From Bacillus amyloliquefaciens DSM 7 = ATCC 23350 (GTDB lineage: Bacteria > Bacillota > Bacilli > Bacillales > Bacillaceae), in contig NC_014551.1 of the NCBI RefSeq assembly GCF_000196735.1, positions 1,731,001-1,795,000 on the forward strand: a DNA stretch of 64,000 nucleotides, read 5' to 3'. The notes beneath the pieces are model-generated. The model saw only the letters and a program-made list of their open reading frames with translations. It was not told where the DNA came from and ran no database searches. Shown here piece after piece: positions 48,041 through 59,900 of the stretch (the stretch's first letter is position 1; each line of letters opens with the position of its first letter). The position numbers and the translations under genes were made by a program.

Positions 48041-48472
48041 ATGACGCTTTACTCTAAGAAAGACATTGTACAGCAGGCCAGGAACCTTGCGAAAATGATT
48101 TCTGAAACAGAAGAAGTTGATTTTTTCAAACGCGCCGAGGCGCAGATTAATGAAAATGAAAAAGTCTCTGTGATTATTAATCAGATTAAAGCCCTGCAAA
48201 AGCAAGCCGTTAACCTGAAGCATTACGAAAAGCTTGAAGCTTTGAAACAAGTGGAAAGTAAAATTGACGCCCTGCAGGAAGAGCTTGAAGCGATTCCGAT
48301 CATTCAGGAATTCAGAGATTCCCAGATTGAGGTTAATGACCTTCTTCAGCTTGTCGCTCACACGATTTCCAATCAGGTGACAAACGAAATCATTACGTCT
48401 ACCGGCGGCAACCTGCTGACGGGAGAAACCGGTTCAAAAGTAAAACATTCGAATAACAGCTGTTCCTTTTAA
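48041..48472 (+). CDS. ricA: RicA (YmcA), subunit of the RicAFT/Y-complex
   Basis: 143 residues, YlbF/YmcA family, helical. With RicF (YlbF) and RicT (YaaT) it forms a complex carrying iron-sulfur clusters that affects mRNA processing by RNase Y and entry into biofilm, competence and sporulation. C141 near the end (NNSCSF) matches the cluster-binding cysteine of the B. subtilis protein. ATG start with GAGGTGA upstream, two bases after the miaB stop. rny and ricA lie within 7 kb of one another. Confidence 0.93.
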   Translation: MTLYSKKDIVQQARNLAKMISETEEVDFFKRAEAQINENEKVSVIINQIKALQKQAVNLKHYEKLEALKQVESKIDALQEELEAIPIIQEFRDSQIEVNDLLQLVAHTISNQVTNEIITSTGGNLLTGETGSKVKHSNNSCSF

Positions 48473-48503
48473 ACACGGGGCCTTCATCGGCCCGTGTTTT
48501 TTT
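48471..48503 (+). terminator. Terminator after ricA
   Basis: AAACACGGG pairs with CCCGTGTTT with a GC-rich inner part, then T tract. Confidence 0.85.
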
Positions 48504-48596
48504 GTTTTGAAAGAACTAATTATATCATGTACTAAATATTCATCATTTTATCGTTTCGCCTGATCTTCCCGAAAAAGTTTTATCAGACTTAAAAGT

Positions 48597-48638
48597 AAAG
48601 TTTCTGGGCAGGGCTGCATACAATGAAACAGAAACTTT
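48597..48638 (+). repeat. 10-bp inverted repeat around the cotE SigE -10
   Basis: AAAGTTTCTG (48597-48606) and CAGAAACTTT (48629-48638) are perfect reverse complements, 22 bases apart. Confidence 0.6.
48617..48624 (+). promoter_or_regulatory. SigE-type promoter (-10) of cotE
   Basis: CATACAAT matches the SigE -10 pattern CATACANT exactly; the -35 about 14 bases upstream (TAAAGTTT) is a partial match. cotE has SigE and SigK promoters in B. subtilis. Confidence 0.6.
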
Positions 48639-48667
48639 GTATTTTTATATTTTTATTATAAAAATGC

Positions 48668-48695
48668 ACATGAGACAAATGCCCAGCATAAGATA
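48668..48695 (+). promoter_or_regulatory. SigK-type promoter of cotE
   Basis: AC (48668-48669), 17 bases, CATAAGATA (48687-48695), which fits AC-N16/17-CATANNNTA. Confidence 0.6.
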
Positions 48696-48725
48696 ACACG
48701 AAGAAGAACAAGGAGGCCTACGGGA

Positions 48726-49271
48726 ATGTCTGAATACAGGGAAATTATTACGAAAGCGGTAGTTGCGAAAGGAAGAAAATTCACCCAATGCACCAACACG
48801 ATCTCACCTGATCAAAAACCGTCAAGCATATTGGGCGGCTGGATTATCAATCACAAGTATGATGCCGAAAAGATTGGGAAAACGGTAGAGATTGAAGGGT
48901 ATTATGATATAAACGTCTGGTACTCTTACGCCGATAATACAAAAACGGAAGTTGTAACCGAGAGAGTGAAGTATGTTGACGTGATTAAACTCAGATACAG
49001 AGATACAAATTACTTAGATGACGAGCACGAAGTCATTGCCAAAGTACTGCAGCAGCCGAATTGTCTTGAAGTCACCATTTCTCCTAACGGAAATAAAATC
49101 GTTGTTCAGGCCGAGCGGGAGTTTTTAGCGGAAGTGGTCGGGGAAACGAAAGTAGTCGTAGAAGTAAATGCTGATTGGGAAGAAGACGATGATGATGATT
49201 GGGAAGACGATCTTGACGAAGAATTAGAGGACATTAACCCTGAATTTTTAGTCGGAGATCCTGAAGAATAA
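48726..49271 (+). CDS. cotE: Spore outer coat morphogenetic protein CotE
   Basis: 181 residues. CotE forms a ring around the forespore and directs assembly of the outer coat; made in the mother cell. Beta-rich N-terminal part with [20 protein letters not shown] and [11 protein letters not shown], and a very acidic Asp/Glu tail ([16 protein letters not shown]) typical of the family. ATG start with AAGGAGGCC upstream. Two sporulation promoters precede it; a terminator follows. Confidence 0.96.
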   Translation: MSEYREIITKAVVAKGRKFTQCTNTISPDQKPSSILGGWIINHKYDAEKIGKTVEIEGYYDINVWYSYADNTKTEVVTERVKYVDVIKLRYRDTNYLDDEHEVIAKVLQQPNCLEVTISPNGNKIVVQAEREFLAEVVGETKVVVEVNADWEEDDDDDWEDDLDEELEDINPEFLVGDPEE

Positions 49272-49273
49272 GC

Positions 49274-49310
49274 AGAGGCTAGGGGAGATAACACCCCAAG
49301 TCTCTTTTTT
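49274..49310 (+). terminator. Terminator after cotE
   Basis: AGAGGCT-A-GGGG pairs with CCCC-A-AGTCTCT (one G-T pair and one A-A mismatch), T6 tract. Confidence 0.65.
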
Positions 49311-49338
49311 ATATATAAAGATATCACTCTTTTGTTTA

Positions 49339-49347
49339 TGTTATAAT
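49339..49347 (+). promoter_or_regulatory. Extended -10 promoter of mutS-mutL
   Basis: TGT-TATAAT with a perfect core at 49342-49347; no clear -35. Confidence 0.5.
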
Positions 49348-49386
49348 GGGATGCGGAAAAGAAGATACATAGTGAGGGATTAAATG

Positions 49387-51972
49387 ATGGCTAGTTACAC
49401 GCCTATGATACAGCAATACTTGAAGATAAAGGCAGAATACCAAGATGCCTTTTTATTTTTTCGGCTTGGTGACTTTTATGAAATGTTTTTTGAAGATGCA
49501 AAAAAAGCGTCACAAGAGCTTGAAATTACACTGACAAGCAGAGACGGAGGATCGGCTGATAAAATTCCGATGTGCGGCGTGCCTTATCATTCCGCGGCGG
49601 CTTATATTGAACAGCTGATTAAAAAGGGCTATAAAGTCGCGATCTGTGAGCAGACGGAAGATCCGAAGGCGGCCAAAGGCGTTGTCAAAAGAGAAGTCGT
49701 CCAGCTGATCACACCGGGAACCGTGATGGACGGAAAAGGCATTCATGAGTCGGAAAACAATTTTATCGCTTCCGTTTCCGCATTTCCTGGCGGATACGGC
49801 CTTGCTTTATCAGACTTAACGACTGGAGAAAACCTCGCCGTATTTATTGAACGGATTGAAGATGTCATGTCAGAAATTTATTCAGTCGGCGCAAAGGAAA
49901 TTGTCGTATCAAGCAAGTTTAATGAAAATACAGCGGCCCAGCTGAAAGAACGGTGCGGCGCAACGATTTCCATCGAAGACGGGAAAATGACAGACCGGAT
50001 TGAAATCGCAAAGCACTTACCTGGCGAAGAGCTGACAGAGACGTTTATGCGTTTATATACGTATTTGCAGAAAACGCAAAAACGGAGCCTGGATCACCTG
50101 CAGCCGGTTCAAGTGTATGAATTGGAAGAAGCGATGAAAATTGATCTGTATTCAAAACGGAATCTTGAACTGACAGAAACGATTCGTTCGAAAAGCAAAA
50201 AAGGGTCACTGCTCTGGCTTTTAGACGAGACGAAAACAGCAATGGGCGGCAGGCTCCTCAAACAATGGATTGACCGCCCGCTGATCAGGGCATCCCAAAT
50301 CGAAGAACGTCAGGAAATGGTCGAGACGCTGATCAATCATCTGTTTGAGCGTGAAGATCTGCGCGAACGCCTGAAGGAAGTGTATGATTTGGAGCGTCTT
50401 GCGGGCCGGGTCGCATTCGGAAACGTCAATGCAAGGGATTTAATCCAGCTGAAAGAATCGTTAAAACAGGTGCCGAGCATTAAAGAGCTTGTCGGGTCTC
50501 TTAACCATAAAAAAGCAAAAGAACGCGCCGGCTTGATTGACCCGTGCGGAGATCTGCTTGACCTGTTAGAAGATGCGCTGCATGAAAACCCGCCGTTATC
50601 TTTAAAGGAAGGCAACTTAATAAAAGACGGCTATCATCAGAAGCTTGATGAGTACCGTGACGCCAGCAAAAACGGAAAAGACTGGATTGCCAGACTGGAG
50701 CAGCAGGAACGCGCGTATACAGGCATCCGTTCATTAAAGGTCGGCTTTAATAAAGTGTTCGGCTATTATATTGAAGTCACAAAAGCAAACCTTCATCTCC
50801 TTGAGGACGGGCGGTATGAGCGGAAGCAGACGCTCACAAACGCCGAACGGTACATTACGCCGGAATTAAAGGAAAAAGAAGCGCTTATTTTAGAAGCGGA
50901 AAACAACATTTGCGAGCTGGAATATGAGCTTTTTGCCGGACTGCGTGAAAAGGTTAAGCAATTTATTCCGCGCCTGCAGCGTCTAGCCAAGCAAATGAGT
51001 GAGCTCGACGCACTGCAATGCTTTGCCACGATCAGTGAAAACAGGCATTACACAAAGCCCGTCTTTTCCGATAATGAGGTAAAAGTCATTGAAGGCAGAC
51101 ATCCTGTCGTTGAAAAGGTGATGGACAGTCAAGAATATGTGCCGAACAATTGCCTGATGGGCGAATCACGGGAAATGCTTTTGATTACGGGTCCGAATAT
51201 GTCAGGTAAAAGCACGTACATGAGACAGATCGCACTTTTATCAATCATGGCCCAGATCGGCTGTTTTGTGCCCGCAAAAGAAGCAGTTCTGCCGATTTTT
51301 GATCAAATCTTTACGAGAATCGGGGCTGCGGACGATTTGATCTCCGGACAAAGCACCTTTATGGTGGAAATGCTGGAAGCGAAAAACGCGATCGTAAACG
51401 CCACAAAAGACAGCCTGATCCTGTTCGATGAAATCGGACGCGGGACGTCAACGTATGACGGAATGGCGCTGGCACAGGCGATTATTGAATATGTCCATGA
51501 TCATATCGGCGCTAAAACACTGTTCAGCACGCATTATCATGAACTGACGGTGCTTGAAGATAAGCTTCCTCAGCTGAAAAACGTTCATGTGCGCGCCGAG
51601 GAATATAACGGAACGGTCGTGTTTCTCCATCAAATTAAAGAAGGAGCCGCCGATAAAAGTTACGGCATTCATGTCGCCCAGCTTGCCGAGCTCCCGGATG
51701 ATCTGATCAGCCGCGCGCAGGAGATTCTGAAACAGCTAGAGCAGTCAGGAGATAAACCGGAGCTTCCGGCGGCACCTGAGAAAAAGCCCGTCGTCAAGGA
51801 AGAACCGGCACAGCTGTCCTTTTTTGCAGACGGTGAAAAAGAACAGAAAGCACCGGCTGTTTCTCATAAAGAAAAACAAGTGCTTGAAGCCTTTAAGTCG
51901 ATCAATATTCTTGATATGACGCCTCTTGAGGCGATGAATGAAATGTACAAGCTGCAAAAAAAATTAAAATAG
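49387..51972 (+). CDS. mutS: DNA mismatch repair protein MutS
   Basis: 861 residues. Recognises mismatches and recruits MutL. The mismatch-binding motif [11 protein letters not shown] is near residue 27, the core and clamp domains follow, the ATPase has GPNMSGKS at 602-609 and DEIGRGTST as Walker B/signature. A clamp-binding-like QLSFF is near residue 815. I prefer ATG 49387 (MASYTPM) eight bases after GAGGG; ATG 49384 directly before is almost equal. mutL follows after 15 bases. Confidence 0.97.
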   Translation: MASYTPMIQQYLKIKAEYQDAFLFFRLGDFYEMFFEDAKKASQELEITLTSRDGGSADKIPMCGVPYHSAAAYIEQLIKKGYKVAICEQTEDPKAAKGVVKREVVQLITPGTVMDGKGIHESENNFIASVSAFPGGYGLALSDLTTGENLAVFIERIEDVMSEIYSVGAKEIVVSSKFNENTAAQLKERCGATISIEDGKMTDRIEIAKHLPGEELTETFMRLYTYLQKTQKRSLDHLQPVQVYELEEAMKIDLYSKRNLELTETIRSKSKKGSLLWLLDETKTAMGGRLLKQWIDRPLIRASQIEERQEMVETLINHLFEREDLRERLKEVYDLERLAGRVAFGNVNARDLIQLKESLKQVPSIKELVGSLNHKKAKERAGLIDPCGDLLDLLEDALHENPPLSLKEGNLIKDGYHQKLDEYRDASKNGKDWIARLEQQERAYTGIRSLKVGFNKVFGYYIEVTKANLHLLEDGRYERKQTLTNAERYITPELKEKEALILEAENNICELEYELFAGLREKVKQFIPRLQRLAKQMSELDALQCFATISENRHYTKPVFSDNEVKVIEGRHPVVEKVMDSQEYVPNNCLMGESREMLLITGPNMSGKSTYMRQIALLSIMAQIGCFVPAKEAVLPIFDQIFTRIGAADDLISGQSTFMVEMLEAKNAIVNATKDSLILFDEIGRGTSTYDGMALAQAIIEYVHDHIGAKTLFSTHYHELTVLEDKLPQLKNVHVRAEEYNGTVVFLHQIKEGAADKSYGIHVAQLAELPDDLISRAQEILKQLEQSGDKPELPAAPEKKPVVKEEPAQLSFFADGEKEQKAPAVSHKEKQVLEAFKSINILDMTPLEAMNEMYKLQKKLK

Positions 51973-53865
<1,893 letters not shown>

Positions 53866-53883
53866 AACGTGTAAGATGAAAAG

Positions 53884-53924
53884 AAAGGAACACTGGATGA
53901 ACAGTCTGGTGTTCCTTTTTTTTG
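53884..53924 (+). terminator. Terminator after mutL
   Basis: Perfect 10-bp stem AAAGGAACAC / GTGTTCCTTT and a long T tract. Confidence 0.88.
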
Positions 53925-54330
53925 TTTTTGAGAATCTGATATTTTTGCCTTTAAAGACCAACTGAATACTATGCTGATATTAACGTTGAAACATTTTGAT
54001 AATTGAAATAAAAAAGAATCAGGTCTAAATAACTAGTTCTATAGTTTTGGCTTACTTTTCGTTTTTCTTCTGCCGGAAACCCGAATAAATGTTTCAGCTT
54101 TAATGAATAAATATCCCTAAAGAATTCATCTATATGAATATTCTGATTTCCTTATATATCAGCATAGCAATTTGTGAAAGGGCACAGCCTGGTGCTTTTG
54201 ACAGGAGCAGAAAGTTTTTTAACTTTACCGGAAAATCCATGGAAAAACGTGGTGTCATCTGGTAAAGTGGTTACAGTCAGCTGGGCGGCGGCAGCAGTCT
54301 GCCCGGATCTTTTAAATGGGAATGGTGACA
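53925..54330 (+). other. AT-rich leader region between mutL and baeB
   Basis: About 400 bases without a coding frame I would accept, clearly more AT-rich than the flanks up to about 54170. Possible promoter elements are TTGAAA-17-TAAAAA (53986-54014) and a perfect TTGACA at 54198 without a good -10. An 11-bp hairpin arm pair ACTTTACCGGA / TCTGGTAAAGT (54222-54268, one G-T pair) and a small GC-rich hairpin GGCAG-CAGT-CTGCC (54290-54303) follow just ahead of baeB. Genes known after mutL in B. subtilis (ymzD, ymcC, pksA) are absent. Confidence 0.55.
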
Positions 54331-55008
54331 ATGGATCATACATATGAAGTGCATCAAATCAAAACGTATCATCAGATGTGGTCCAACTATTGTTATATTA
54401 TCGCAGACCGTGCCAGAAATTCTGCGATAGCGGTGGACCCGTCTTGGGAAATCGGCAAAATAACCGATAAACTGCATGAGTTGGATGTTGATTTATCAGC
54501 TGTTTTATTAACACATTCACATTATGACCATGTAAACTTGGCGGAGCCGCTTCAGCAAATCTATCATTCTGATATATACATGTCGTCGGCTGAAATCGAT
54601 TTCTATCAATTCCGGTGCAGAAACTTAATAGCGCTTGAAGACGGTCAGACCTTTGCCGCGGGGGGATTTATCATCAAAAGTATACTGACCCCGGGACATA
54701 CGGCCGGGGGAATGTGCTATTTGCTTTCTGATCATCTTTTTACCGGTGACACCGTGTTTACAGAGGGTTGCGGTATATGTGAGGACAGGGGCAGCTCGGC
54801 GGAGGATATGTTTGACAGTATACAGCGGATCAAAGCCTCCATTCCGCCGTATGTGCGTGTATATCCGGGACACTCTTTCGGGGAGAAGCCGGGACAAAAA
54901 ATGGAGAGTCTTCTGAAAAACAATATTTACTTTCAGATTGACAAGAAAGAACATTTTGTGAATTTTCGCAACAGAAAAAATCAAAAAGGGCTGTTTCATT
55001 TTAAGTAG
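54331..55008 (+). CDS. baeB: Metallo-beta-lactamase-fold hydrolase BaeB
   Basis: 225 residues, glyoxalase II-like fold. The metal motif HxHxDH reads HSHYDH, followed by GHTAGGMCY, SGDTVF-like TGDTVFTEG, and GHSFGEKPG. PksB/BaeB-type proteins are thioester hydrolases thought to clean acyl groups from carrier proteins of the synthase. ATG 54331 gives 225 residues, the PksB length; ATG 54316 and 54322 are in frame just upstream, and the binding site GGGAATGGTGA is close. First gene of the bacillaene cluster. Confidence 0.88.
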   Translation: MDHTYEVHQIKTYHQMWSNYCYIIADRARNSAIAVDPSWEIGKITDKLHELDVDLSAVLLTHSHYDHVNLAEPLQQIYHSDIYMSSAEIDFYQFRCRNLIALEDGQTFAAGGFIIKSILTPGHTAGGMCYLLSDHLFTGDTVFTEGCGICEDRGSSAEDMFDSIQRIKASIPPYVRVYPGHSFGEKPGQKMESLLKNNIYFQIDKKEHFVNFRNRKNQKGLFHFK

Positions 55009-55312
55009 CGTATAATTAGTTCTATTTATCTACTTTTTCTTTCGGAACTAGAAACAACTGAAATGGAATGATAGTTATTGCTTAATTTTTGGTAATAATC
55101 ACTTGGGTGACGGGAGTTTTCCTGAAAAAAGCCGGGCGGGACATTCGCCTTATGCCAGTTCCGAAAGACCTGAATCCGCCTTCTGGGCAGGGTTAAATAG
55201 GCATTCTTCAGGAGTCCGCATAGGATAAATTAACTTGACATGGTATTTTTGTGAAGTTACTATCAATTTGAACATGCTTCTTATCTGAATCCGAGAAAGG
55301 ATGGCTGAGAAA
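55009..55312 (+). other. Regulatory intergenic region between baeB and baeC
   Basis: About 300 bases with no convincing gene. It holds a dyad TTTTC-CT-GAAAA (55117-55128), several short GC-rich pairings (GGCG/CGCC near 55134-55148, GCC/GGC and CCTGAA/TTCAGG between about 55181 and 55212), and ends with the baeC promoter at 55235. The middle part is GC-richer than the edges. Confidence 0.5.
55235..55263 (+). promoter_or_regulatory. Promoter of the main bae operon (baeC onward)
   Basis: Perfect TTGACA (55235-55240), 17-bp spacer, TACTAT (55258-55263, four of six). Predicted start is near 55270, about 43 nt before baeC. By position it would drive baeC through baeJ and beyond. Confidence 0.7.
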
Positions 55313-56182
55313 ATGATCACATACTTATTCCCCGGACAAGGTTCTCAAAAACAGGGAATGGGAAGTTCATTGTTTGACGAATTTAAAGACTTAACTGAGC
55401 AGGCTGATGAAACACTCGGATATTCTATGAAACGGCTTTGTCTTGAGAATCCGTATTCCAACCTTCACAAGACGCAGTTCACTCAGCCTGCTTTATATGT
55501 TGTAAACGCGTTAAGCTATTTGAAAAAAATCCAAGACAATGACATAAAGCCGGATTATGTGGCCGGCCACAGTTTGGGAGAATATAATGCGCTGTTTGCC
55601 GCAGGCGCTTTTGATTTTATTACAGGCCTGCAGCTTGTCCGTAAAAGAGGCGAATTAATGAGTATGGCCACTGACGGAAAAATGGCCGCCGTTATGGGAT
55701 TAACTCCGGCTCAAGCGGAAGACGCCCTTCAAACGCACGGGTTACATACGATTGACATTGCCAATATGAATTCTCCTCACCAAGTTGTCATATCCGGACG
55801 CAAAGAAGACATTGAAAGAGCCAAAACCGTATTCGAAGGAATAAAAGATGTTACGCTGTTTCATCCGCTGAACGTAAGCGGTGCTTTTCACTCGAGATAT
55901 ATGAGCGAAGCAAAACAAGAGTTCGAAAAATTTTTACAGTCATTTCATTTTTCTGCTATATCAATTCCTGTCATTTCTAACGTGTATGCCAGACCTTATG
56001 AGCAAGACGGAATCCACTCCGTTCTGGCCGATCAGATCGACCATTCAGTGCGATGGAACGACAGCATCCGCTATCTGCTGAACAAAGGGCCGATGGAATT
56101 TGAAGAAGTCGGACCGGGCCATGTGCTGACAGGGCTTATTCACCGCATCAAAAAAGAAACTGAAGCTTCACCCGCCATGTAG
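55313..56182 (+). CDS. baeC: Free-standing malonyl-ACP acyltransferase BaeC
   Basis: 289 residues, FabD-type. FPGQGSQ at the N-terminus, nucleophile motif GHSLGEYNA near 87, and GAFHSRYM with the catalytic His near 196. It would load malonyl units in trans on the AT-less synthase modules. I start at ATG 55313 ([10 protein letters not shown]), about ten bases after GAGAAAGG; ATG 55301 directly abuts that site. Very similar to the acyltransferase half of baeE. A 134-base gap with ACATCAC repeats follows. Confidence 0.93.
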   Translation: MITYLFPGQGSQKQGMGSSLFDEFKDLTEQADETLGYSMKRLCLENPYSNLHKTQFTQPALYVVNALSYLKKIQDNDIKPDYVAGHSLGEYNALFAAGAFDFITGLQLVRKRGELMSMATDGKMAAVMGLTPAQAEDALQTHGLHTIDIANMNSPHQVVISGRKEDIERAKTVFEGIKDVTLFHPLNVSGAFHSRYMSEAKQEFEKFLQSFHFSAISIPVISNVYARPYEQDGIHSVLADQIDHSVRWNDSIRYLLNKGPMEFEEVGPGHVLTGLIHRIKKETEASPAM

Positions 56183-56231
56183 CGGATTGTAAGACGAAAT
56201 TCTTATCTCACACAACATTGCCAATCATACA

Positions 56232-56264
56232 ACATCACGGCCACATCACTTCACATGACATCAC
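56232..56264 (+). repeat. Three ACATCAC repeats between baeC and baeD
   Basis: ACATCAC occurs at 56232, 56243 and 56258 within an A/C-rich stretch. Spacing is irregular (11 and 15 bases). Meaning unknown. Confidence 0.5.
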
Positions 56265-56316
56265 GAAAACTCATAAATCAATATTTTAAAAAAATAAGCA
56301 ATAAAAAGGAGAACAA

Positions 56317-57291
56317 ATGAGCCAGCCAATTGTTTTCATGTTTTCCGGACAGGGTTCTCAATACTATCAAATGGGAAAAGAGCTGTTTGCACATAACGCA
56401 GCTTTTCGGCGGAAAATGCTCGACTTGGACGATTTTGCTGTCAGCCGTTTCGGTTTTTCTGTCGTTAAAGAGATTTATCATACAGCCAATCGTCTGTCCG
56501 ATCCATTTGACCGCCTTCTTTTCAGCCATCCTGCCATTTTTATGGCTGAGTACGCACTTGCGTATGCTTTGGAGCAAAAAGGGATACGCCCCGATTATGT
56601 GATCGGAGCGAGCCTCGGAGAATATGCCGCGGCCGCTGTGTCGGGAGTGCTTAGCGCCGAAGATGCTTTAGATTGCGTCTTGGAGCAGGCCGAAATCATT
56701 ACGGAAACATGCCGTAACGGCAGCATGCTTGCGGTACTGGGTGATCCGAGATTATATCAAGATGATCCGCTGCTGCGCGAACATAGTGAATTGGCAGCTG
56801 TAAACTATCATTCTCACTTTGTCATCTCTGGAGAGCGGGCACACATCAAAAAAATCATGGACGATTTGAGAGAAAAGCAGATTCCTCATCAGCTATTGCC
56901 GGTATCATACGGATTTCACTCGGCGCTGGTTGATCAGGCGGAGCTGCCGTACAAGCGTTTTTTAGCCCGGAAATCAATCCGGACTCCGTTTATACCGTAC
57001 ATTTCCAGTATGACCGGAGAGGCTGAGACCGATATTCAAGCAGACTTTTTCTGGGATATCGTCAGAAAGCCGATTCGATTCCGAGAAGCGCTTCAATTCG
57101 CAGAAAGCCGTGAAAAAGGCTTGTATATTGATGCCGGGCCGTCCGGCACATTGGCCGCATTTGCCAAACAGATCCTTCCCGCAGGGTCGGCAGAACGCAT
57201 ACGAACCATTATGACGCCGTTTCATAAAGAACAAACACATTTGCAGCAAATCGAAGACATCATTTTATCATCGCCCGGAAGGAGACTGTAA
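56317..57291 (+). CDS. baeD: Acyltransferase-like acyl hydrolase BaeD
   Basis: 324 residues, acyltransferase fold. [12 protein letters not shown] start and nucleophile motif [10 protein letters not shown], which differs from the GHSLGE of BaeC and BaeE (Ala in place of His before the serine). [11 protein letters not shown] holds the His. PksD-type relatives act as proofreading hydrolases that remove stalled acyl groups from carrier proteins; that role is likely here (inference). ATG start with AAAAGGAG upstream; baeE begins two bases after the stop. Confidence 0.88.
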   Translation: MSQPIVFMFSGQGSQYYQMGKELFAHNAAFRRKMLDLDDFAVSRFGFSVVKEIYHTANRLSDPFDRLLFSHPAIFMAEYALAYALEQKGIRPDYVIGASLGEYAAAAVSGVLSAEDALDCVLEQAEIITETCRNGSMLAVLGDPRLYQDDPLLREHSELAAVNYHSHFVISGERAHIKKIMDDLREKQIPHQLLPVSYGFHSALVDQAELPYKRFLARKSIRTPFIPYISSMTGEAETDIQADFFWDIVRKPIRFREALQFAESREKGLYIDAGPSGTLAAFAKQILPAGSAERIRTIMTPFHKEQTHLQQIEDIILSSPGRRL

Positions 57292-57292
57292 G

Positions 57293-59533
57293 ATGATCAG
57301 CTTTGTTTTTCCCGGCCAAGGTTCGCAAAGAATAGGGATGGGAGAGGACCTGTTCGCCCGCTATCCTGAATTAACCGCAAAGGCCGATCATATTCTCGGA
57401 TATTCCATTCAGGAGCTGTGCAGGGACGGAGAACGTCTCAATCAGACTCAATTCACTCAGCCGGCACTCTATATCGTCAATGCCCTCAGTTATTTGAAAA
57501 AAACAGAAGACACCGGCTTGACACCGGATTTTACCGCCGGTCACAGTTTAGGAGAATATAACGCGTTATACGCCTCAGGAGCTTTTAATTTTGAAGATGG
57601 TTTGCAGCTGGTCAAAAAAAGGGGCGAACTGATGAGCCGTGCAAAAGGCGGCGGCATGGCGGCGGTGATCGGCCTGACTCATGAGCAGGTCACGGACGTT
57701 TTAAGAGAATATCATTTAGATATGATTGATATCGCCAACATGAACACACCGCAGCAAATTGTCATTTCCGGATATAAAGAAGATATTGAAAAGGCCGCAT
57801 CCGTATTTGAAGCTGTAAAAGGCGTGAAAATGGTTCACCGTTTAAATGTCAGCGGCGCCTTTCATTCCAGATATATGCTGGAGGCGAAGGAAGAGTTTAC
57901 CCGGTTTATTGAATCTTTCCGTTTCAAGCCGCTGTCAATTCCGGTCATTTCAAATGTGACGGCAAGGCCCTATGACCAATCAGAGCTGAAAGAGACACTT
58001 GCAGCGCAAATAACAGGGTCGGTGAACTGGACAGACAGCATCCGCTTCTTAATGGGAAGAAAAAACATGAGCTTTGAGGAAATCGGTCCCGGAAAAGTGC
58101 TGACCTGGCTGATTCAAAGAATTACAGCTGAAGCGGAGCCGATAACAGAGGAAATCAACGTCCCGGCCGCGGCTGAAAAAAGCTCAATTACGGCGGCATC
58201 TTTAGGAAACGAAGAGTTTAAGCGTGATTATCAACTGAAATACGCCTACTTGGCCGGCGGCATGTACCGCGGAATCGCTTCGAAGGAAATGGTCGTCAGA
58301 CTGGCCGAAAAAGGAATGATGGGCTTTTTCGGAACGGGCGGTTTGAACATCGCGCACGTTGAGGACGCCATTTTGTCAATTCAGCAGGAGCTTCGTGACG
58401 GCGGCGCCTTCGGCATAAATATTGTACATAATATGAAGCATACAGATTCAGAAGAAAAAATGATTGATCTTTTACTGAAGCATGGGGTTCAGAATTTGGA
58501 AGCATCAGCGTTTTTAACGGTTACTCCCGCTTTAGTCAGGTTTCGCGCTAAGGGGTTAAAGCGAGGTGCCGACGGACAAGTGATAGCGCGGCAGCGGATT
58601 ATCGCCAAGCTGTCCCGTCCGGAAGTAGCGGAAGCATTTCTCAGCCCGGCGCCTGATCACATTCTGCAGAAGCTTGCAGCTGAAAACAAAATTACCGCTG
58701 AAGAATCAAGTCTGATGAGAGAAATACCCGTTGCGCATGACATCTGCGTGGAGGCGGATTCAGGCGGACACACTGACGGCGGAGTTGCTTACAGCCTCAT
58801 GCCGGCGATCGTCCGTTTAAGAGATGACATGATGAAACAATATCGATACGGCAAAAACGTCCGCATCGGAGCCGCAGGGGGAATCGGGACGCCTGAGGCA
58901 GCCATGGCCGCATTTATGCTCGGCGCTGATTTTATAGTGACCGGATCAATTAACCAATGCACCATTGAAGCGGCGACAAGCGGTCTCGTCAAGGACCTGC
59001 TCCAGCAGATGAATGTACAGGACACGGCTTACGCGCCGGCCGGCGATATGTTTGAATCAGGCAGCAAGGTGCAGGTATTAAAGAAAGGGCTGTTCTTTCC
59101 GACCCGCGCCGCTAAGCTGCATGAACTGTATCAGCGCCACGGCTCAATCGAAGAAATTGATCAAAAGACAATCAGACAAATAGAAGAGAAGTATTTCAAG
59201 GCAAGTATAAGCAGTATTTATGAAAAGGTGAAGGCGCATTATTCGAGTGAGGACATTTCAAAAGCCGAACGGAATCCGAAACAGAAAATGGCGCTCATAT
59301 TCAAATGGTATTTCAGGCAAAGCTCTGCTTCAGCGATTAAAGGAGATCCGGATGCCAAGGTAGATTACCAGATTCATTGCGGGCCGGCATTAGGCGCTTT
59401 TAATCAATGGGTGAAAGGTACGGAGCTGGAACCATGGAAAAACCGCCATGTCGATGGCATCGGCCTGCGTCTTATGGAAGAGACGGCCTCACTTTTGAAT
59501 CAGAAGTTAGGTTCATTTCTGCAAACGTGTTGA
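57293..59533 (+). CDS. baeE: Acyltransferase / trans-acting enoyl reductase BaeE
   Basis: 746 residues, two domains. Residues 1-285 are a malonyl acyltransferase ([24 protein letters not shown]); about 300-746 are an FMN-dependent PfaD-type enoyl reductase ([63 protein letters not shown]). It serves the synthase in trans for malonyl loading and double-bond reduction. ATG start with AAGGAGACTG upstream. No frameshift; length slightly below the B. subtilis PksE I recall. Confidence 0.94.
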   Translation: MISFVFPGQGSQRIGMGEDLFARYPELTAKADHILGYSIQELCRDGERLNQTQFTQPALYIVNALSYLKKTEDTGLTPDFTAGHSLGEYNALYASGAFNFEDGLQLVKKRGELMSRAKGGGMAAVIGLTHEQVTDVLREYHLDMIDIANMNTPQQIVISGYKEDIEKAASVFEAVKGVKMVHRLNVSGAFHSRYMLEAKEEFTRFIESFRFKPLSIPVISNVTARPYDQSELKETLAAQITGSVNWTDSIRFLMGRKNMSFEEIGPGKVLTWLIQRITAEAEPITEEINVPAAAEKSSITAASLGNEEFKRDYQLKYAYLAGGMYRGIASKEMVVRLAEKGMMGFFGTGGLNIAHVEDAILSIQQELRDGGAFGINIVHNMKHTDSEEKMIDLLLKHGVQNLEASAFLTVTPALVRFRAKGLKRGADGQVIARQRIIAKLSRPEVAEAFLSPAPDHILQKLAAENKITAEESSLMREIPVAHDICVEADSGGHTDGGVAYSLMPAIVRLRDDMMKQYRYGKNVRIGAAGGIGTPEAAMAAFMLGADFIVTGSINQCTIEAATSGLVKDLLQQMNVQDTAYAPAGDMFESGSKVQVLKKGLFFPTRAAKLHELYQRHGSIEEIDQKTIRQIEEKYFKASISSIYEKVKAHYSSEDISKAERNPKQKMALIFKWYFRQSSASAIKGDPDAKVDYQIHCGPALGAFNQWVKGTELEPWKNRHVDGIGLRLMEETASLLNQKLGSFLQTC

Positions 59534-59600
59534 CAAGACGAAATGATAGATTGAAAACATCGAATATTCATAAAAAGAATGAAACAGGGAGGAACTGACA

Positions 59601-59849
59601 ATGAGTAAAGAAAGAATCTTTGAATTGCTGCAGAACACCATTTACGAGGTTTTGCCGGATTTAGAAGGCGAACAGCTTTCACATGAAGACCGTTTAGTTG
59701 ATCTTGGGGCGGATTCAGTGGATCGCGCTGAAATAATTACGATGATGCTGGAAGAATTATCTTTGCAGATTCCGCGTGTTGAGCTGACAGGAGTGTCAAA
59801 CATCGGCGAACTGGCAGAAAAGCTTTATGAAAAGGCGCAGGCCGTCTGA
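59601..59849 (+). CDS. acpK: Acyl carrier protein AcpK
   Basis: 82 residues. Stand-alone carrier protein; the phosphopantetheine serine is S39 in LGADSVDRAEI. It carries malonyl, then acetyl, as donor for beta-branching by BaeG. ATG start with GGGAGGAA upstream. It lies directly before baeG, without the pksF ketosynthase gene that stands between them in B. subtilis. Confidence 0.95.
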   Translation: MSKERIFELLQNTIYEVLPDLEGEQLSHEDRLVDLGADSVDRAEIITMMLEELSLQIPRVELTGVSNIGELAEKLYEKAQAV

Positions 59850-59900
59850 TAAAACGGTGCGAAAATCGGAAGCTCAAAATTCTTATTGGAGGCGAAGTTC

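Noticed and set aside
54135-54152. CodY-like box (AATATTCTGATTTCC) upstream of baeB
   Set aside because: Only about 9 of 15 positions agree, which is expected often in AT-rich DNA.
55099-55227. Possible ~41-residue frame starting TTG GGT GAC between baeB and baeC
   Set aside because: No ribosome binding site at the right place and no recognisable protein; the region reads better as regulatory DNA.
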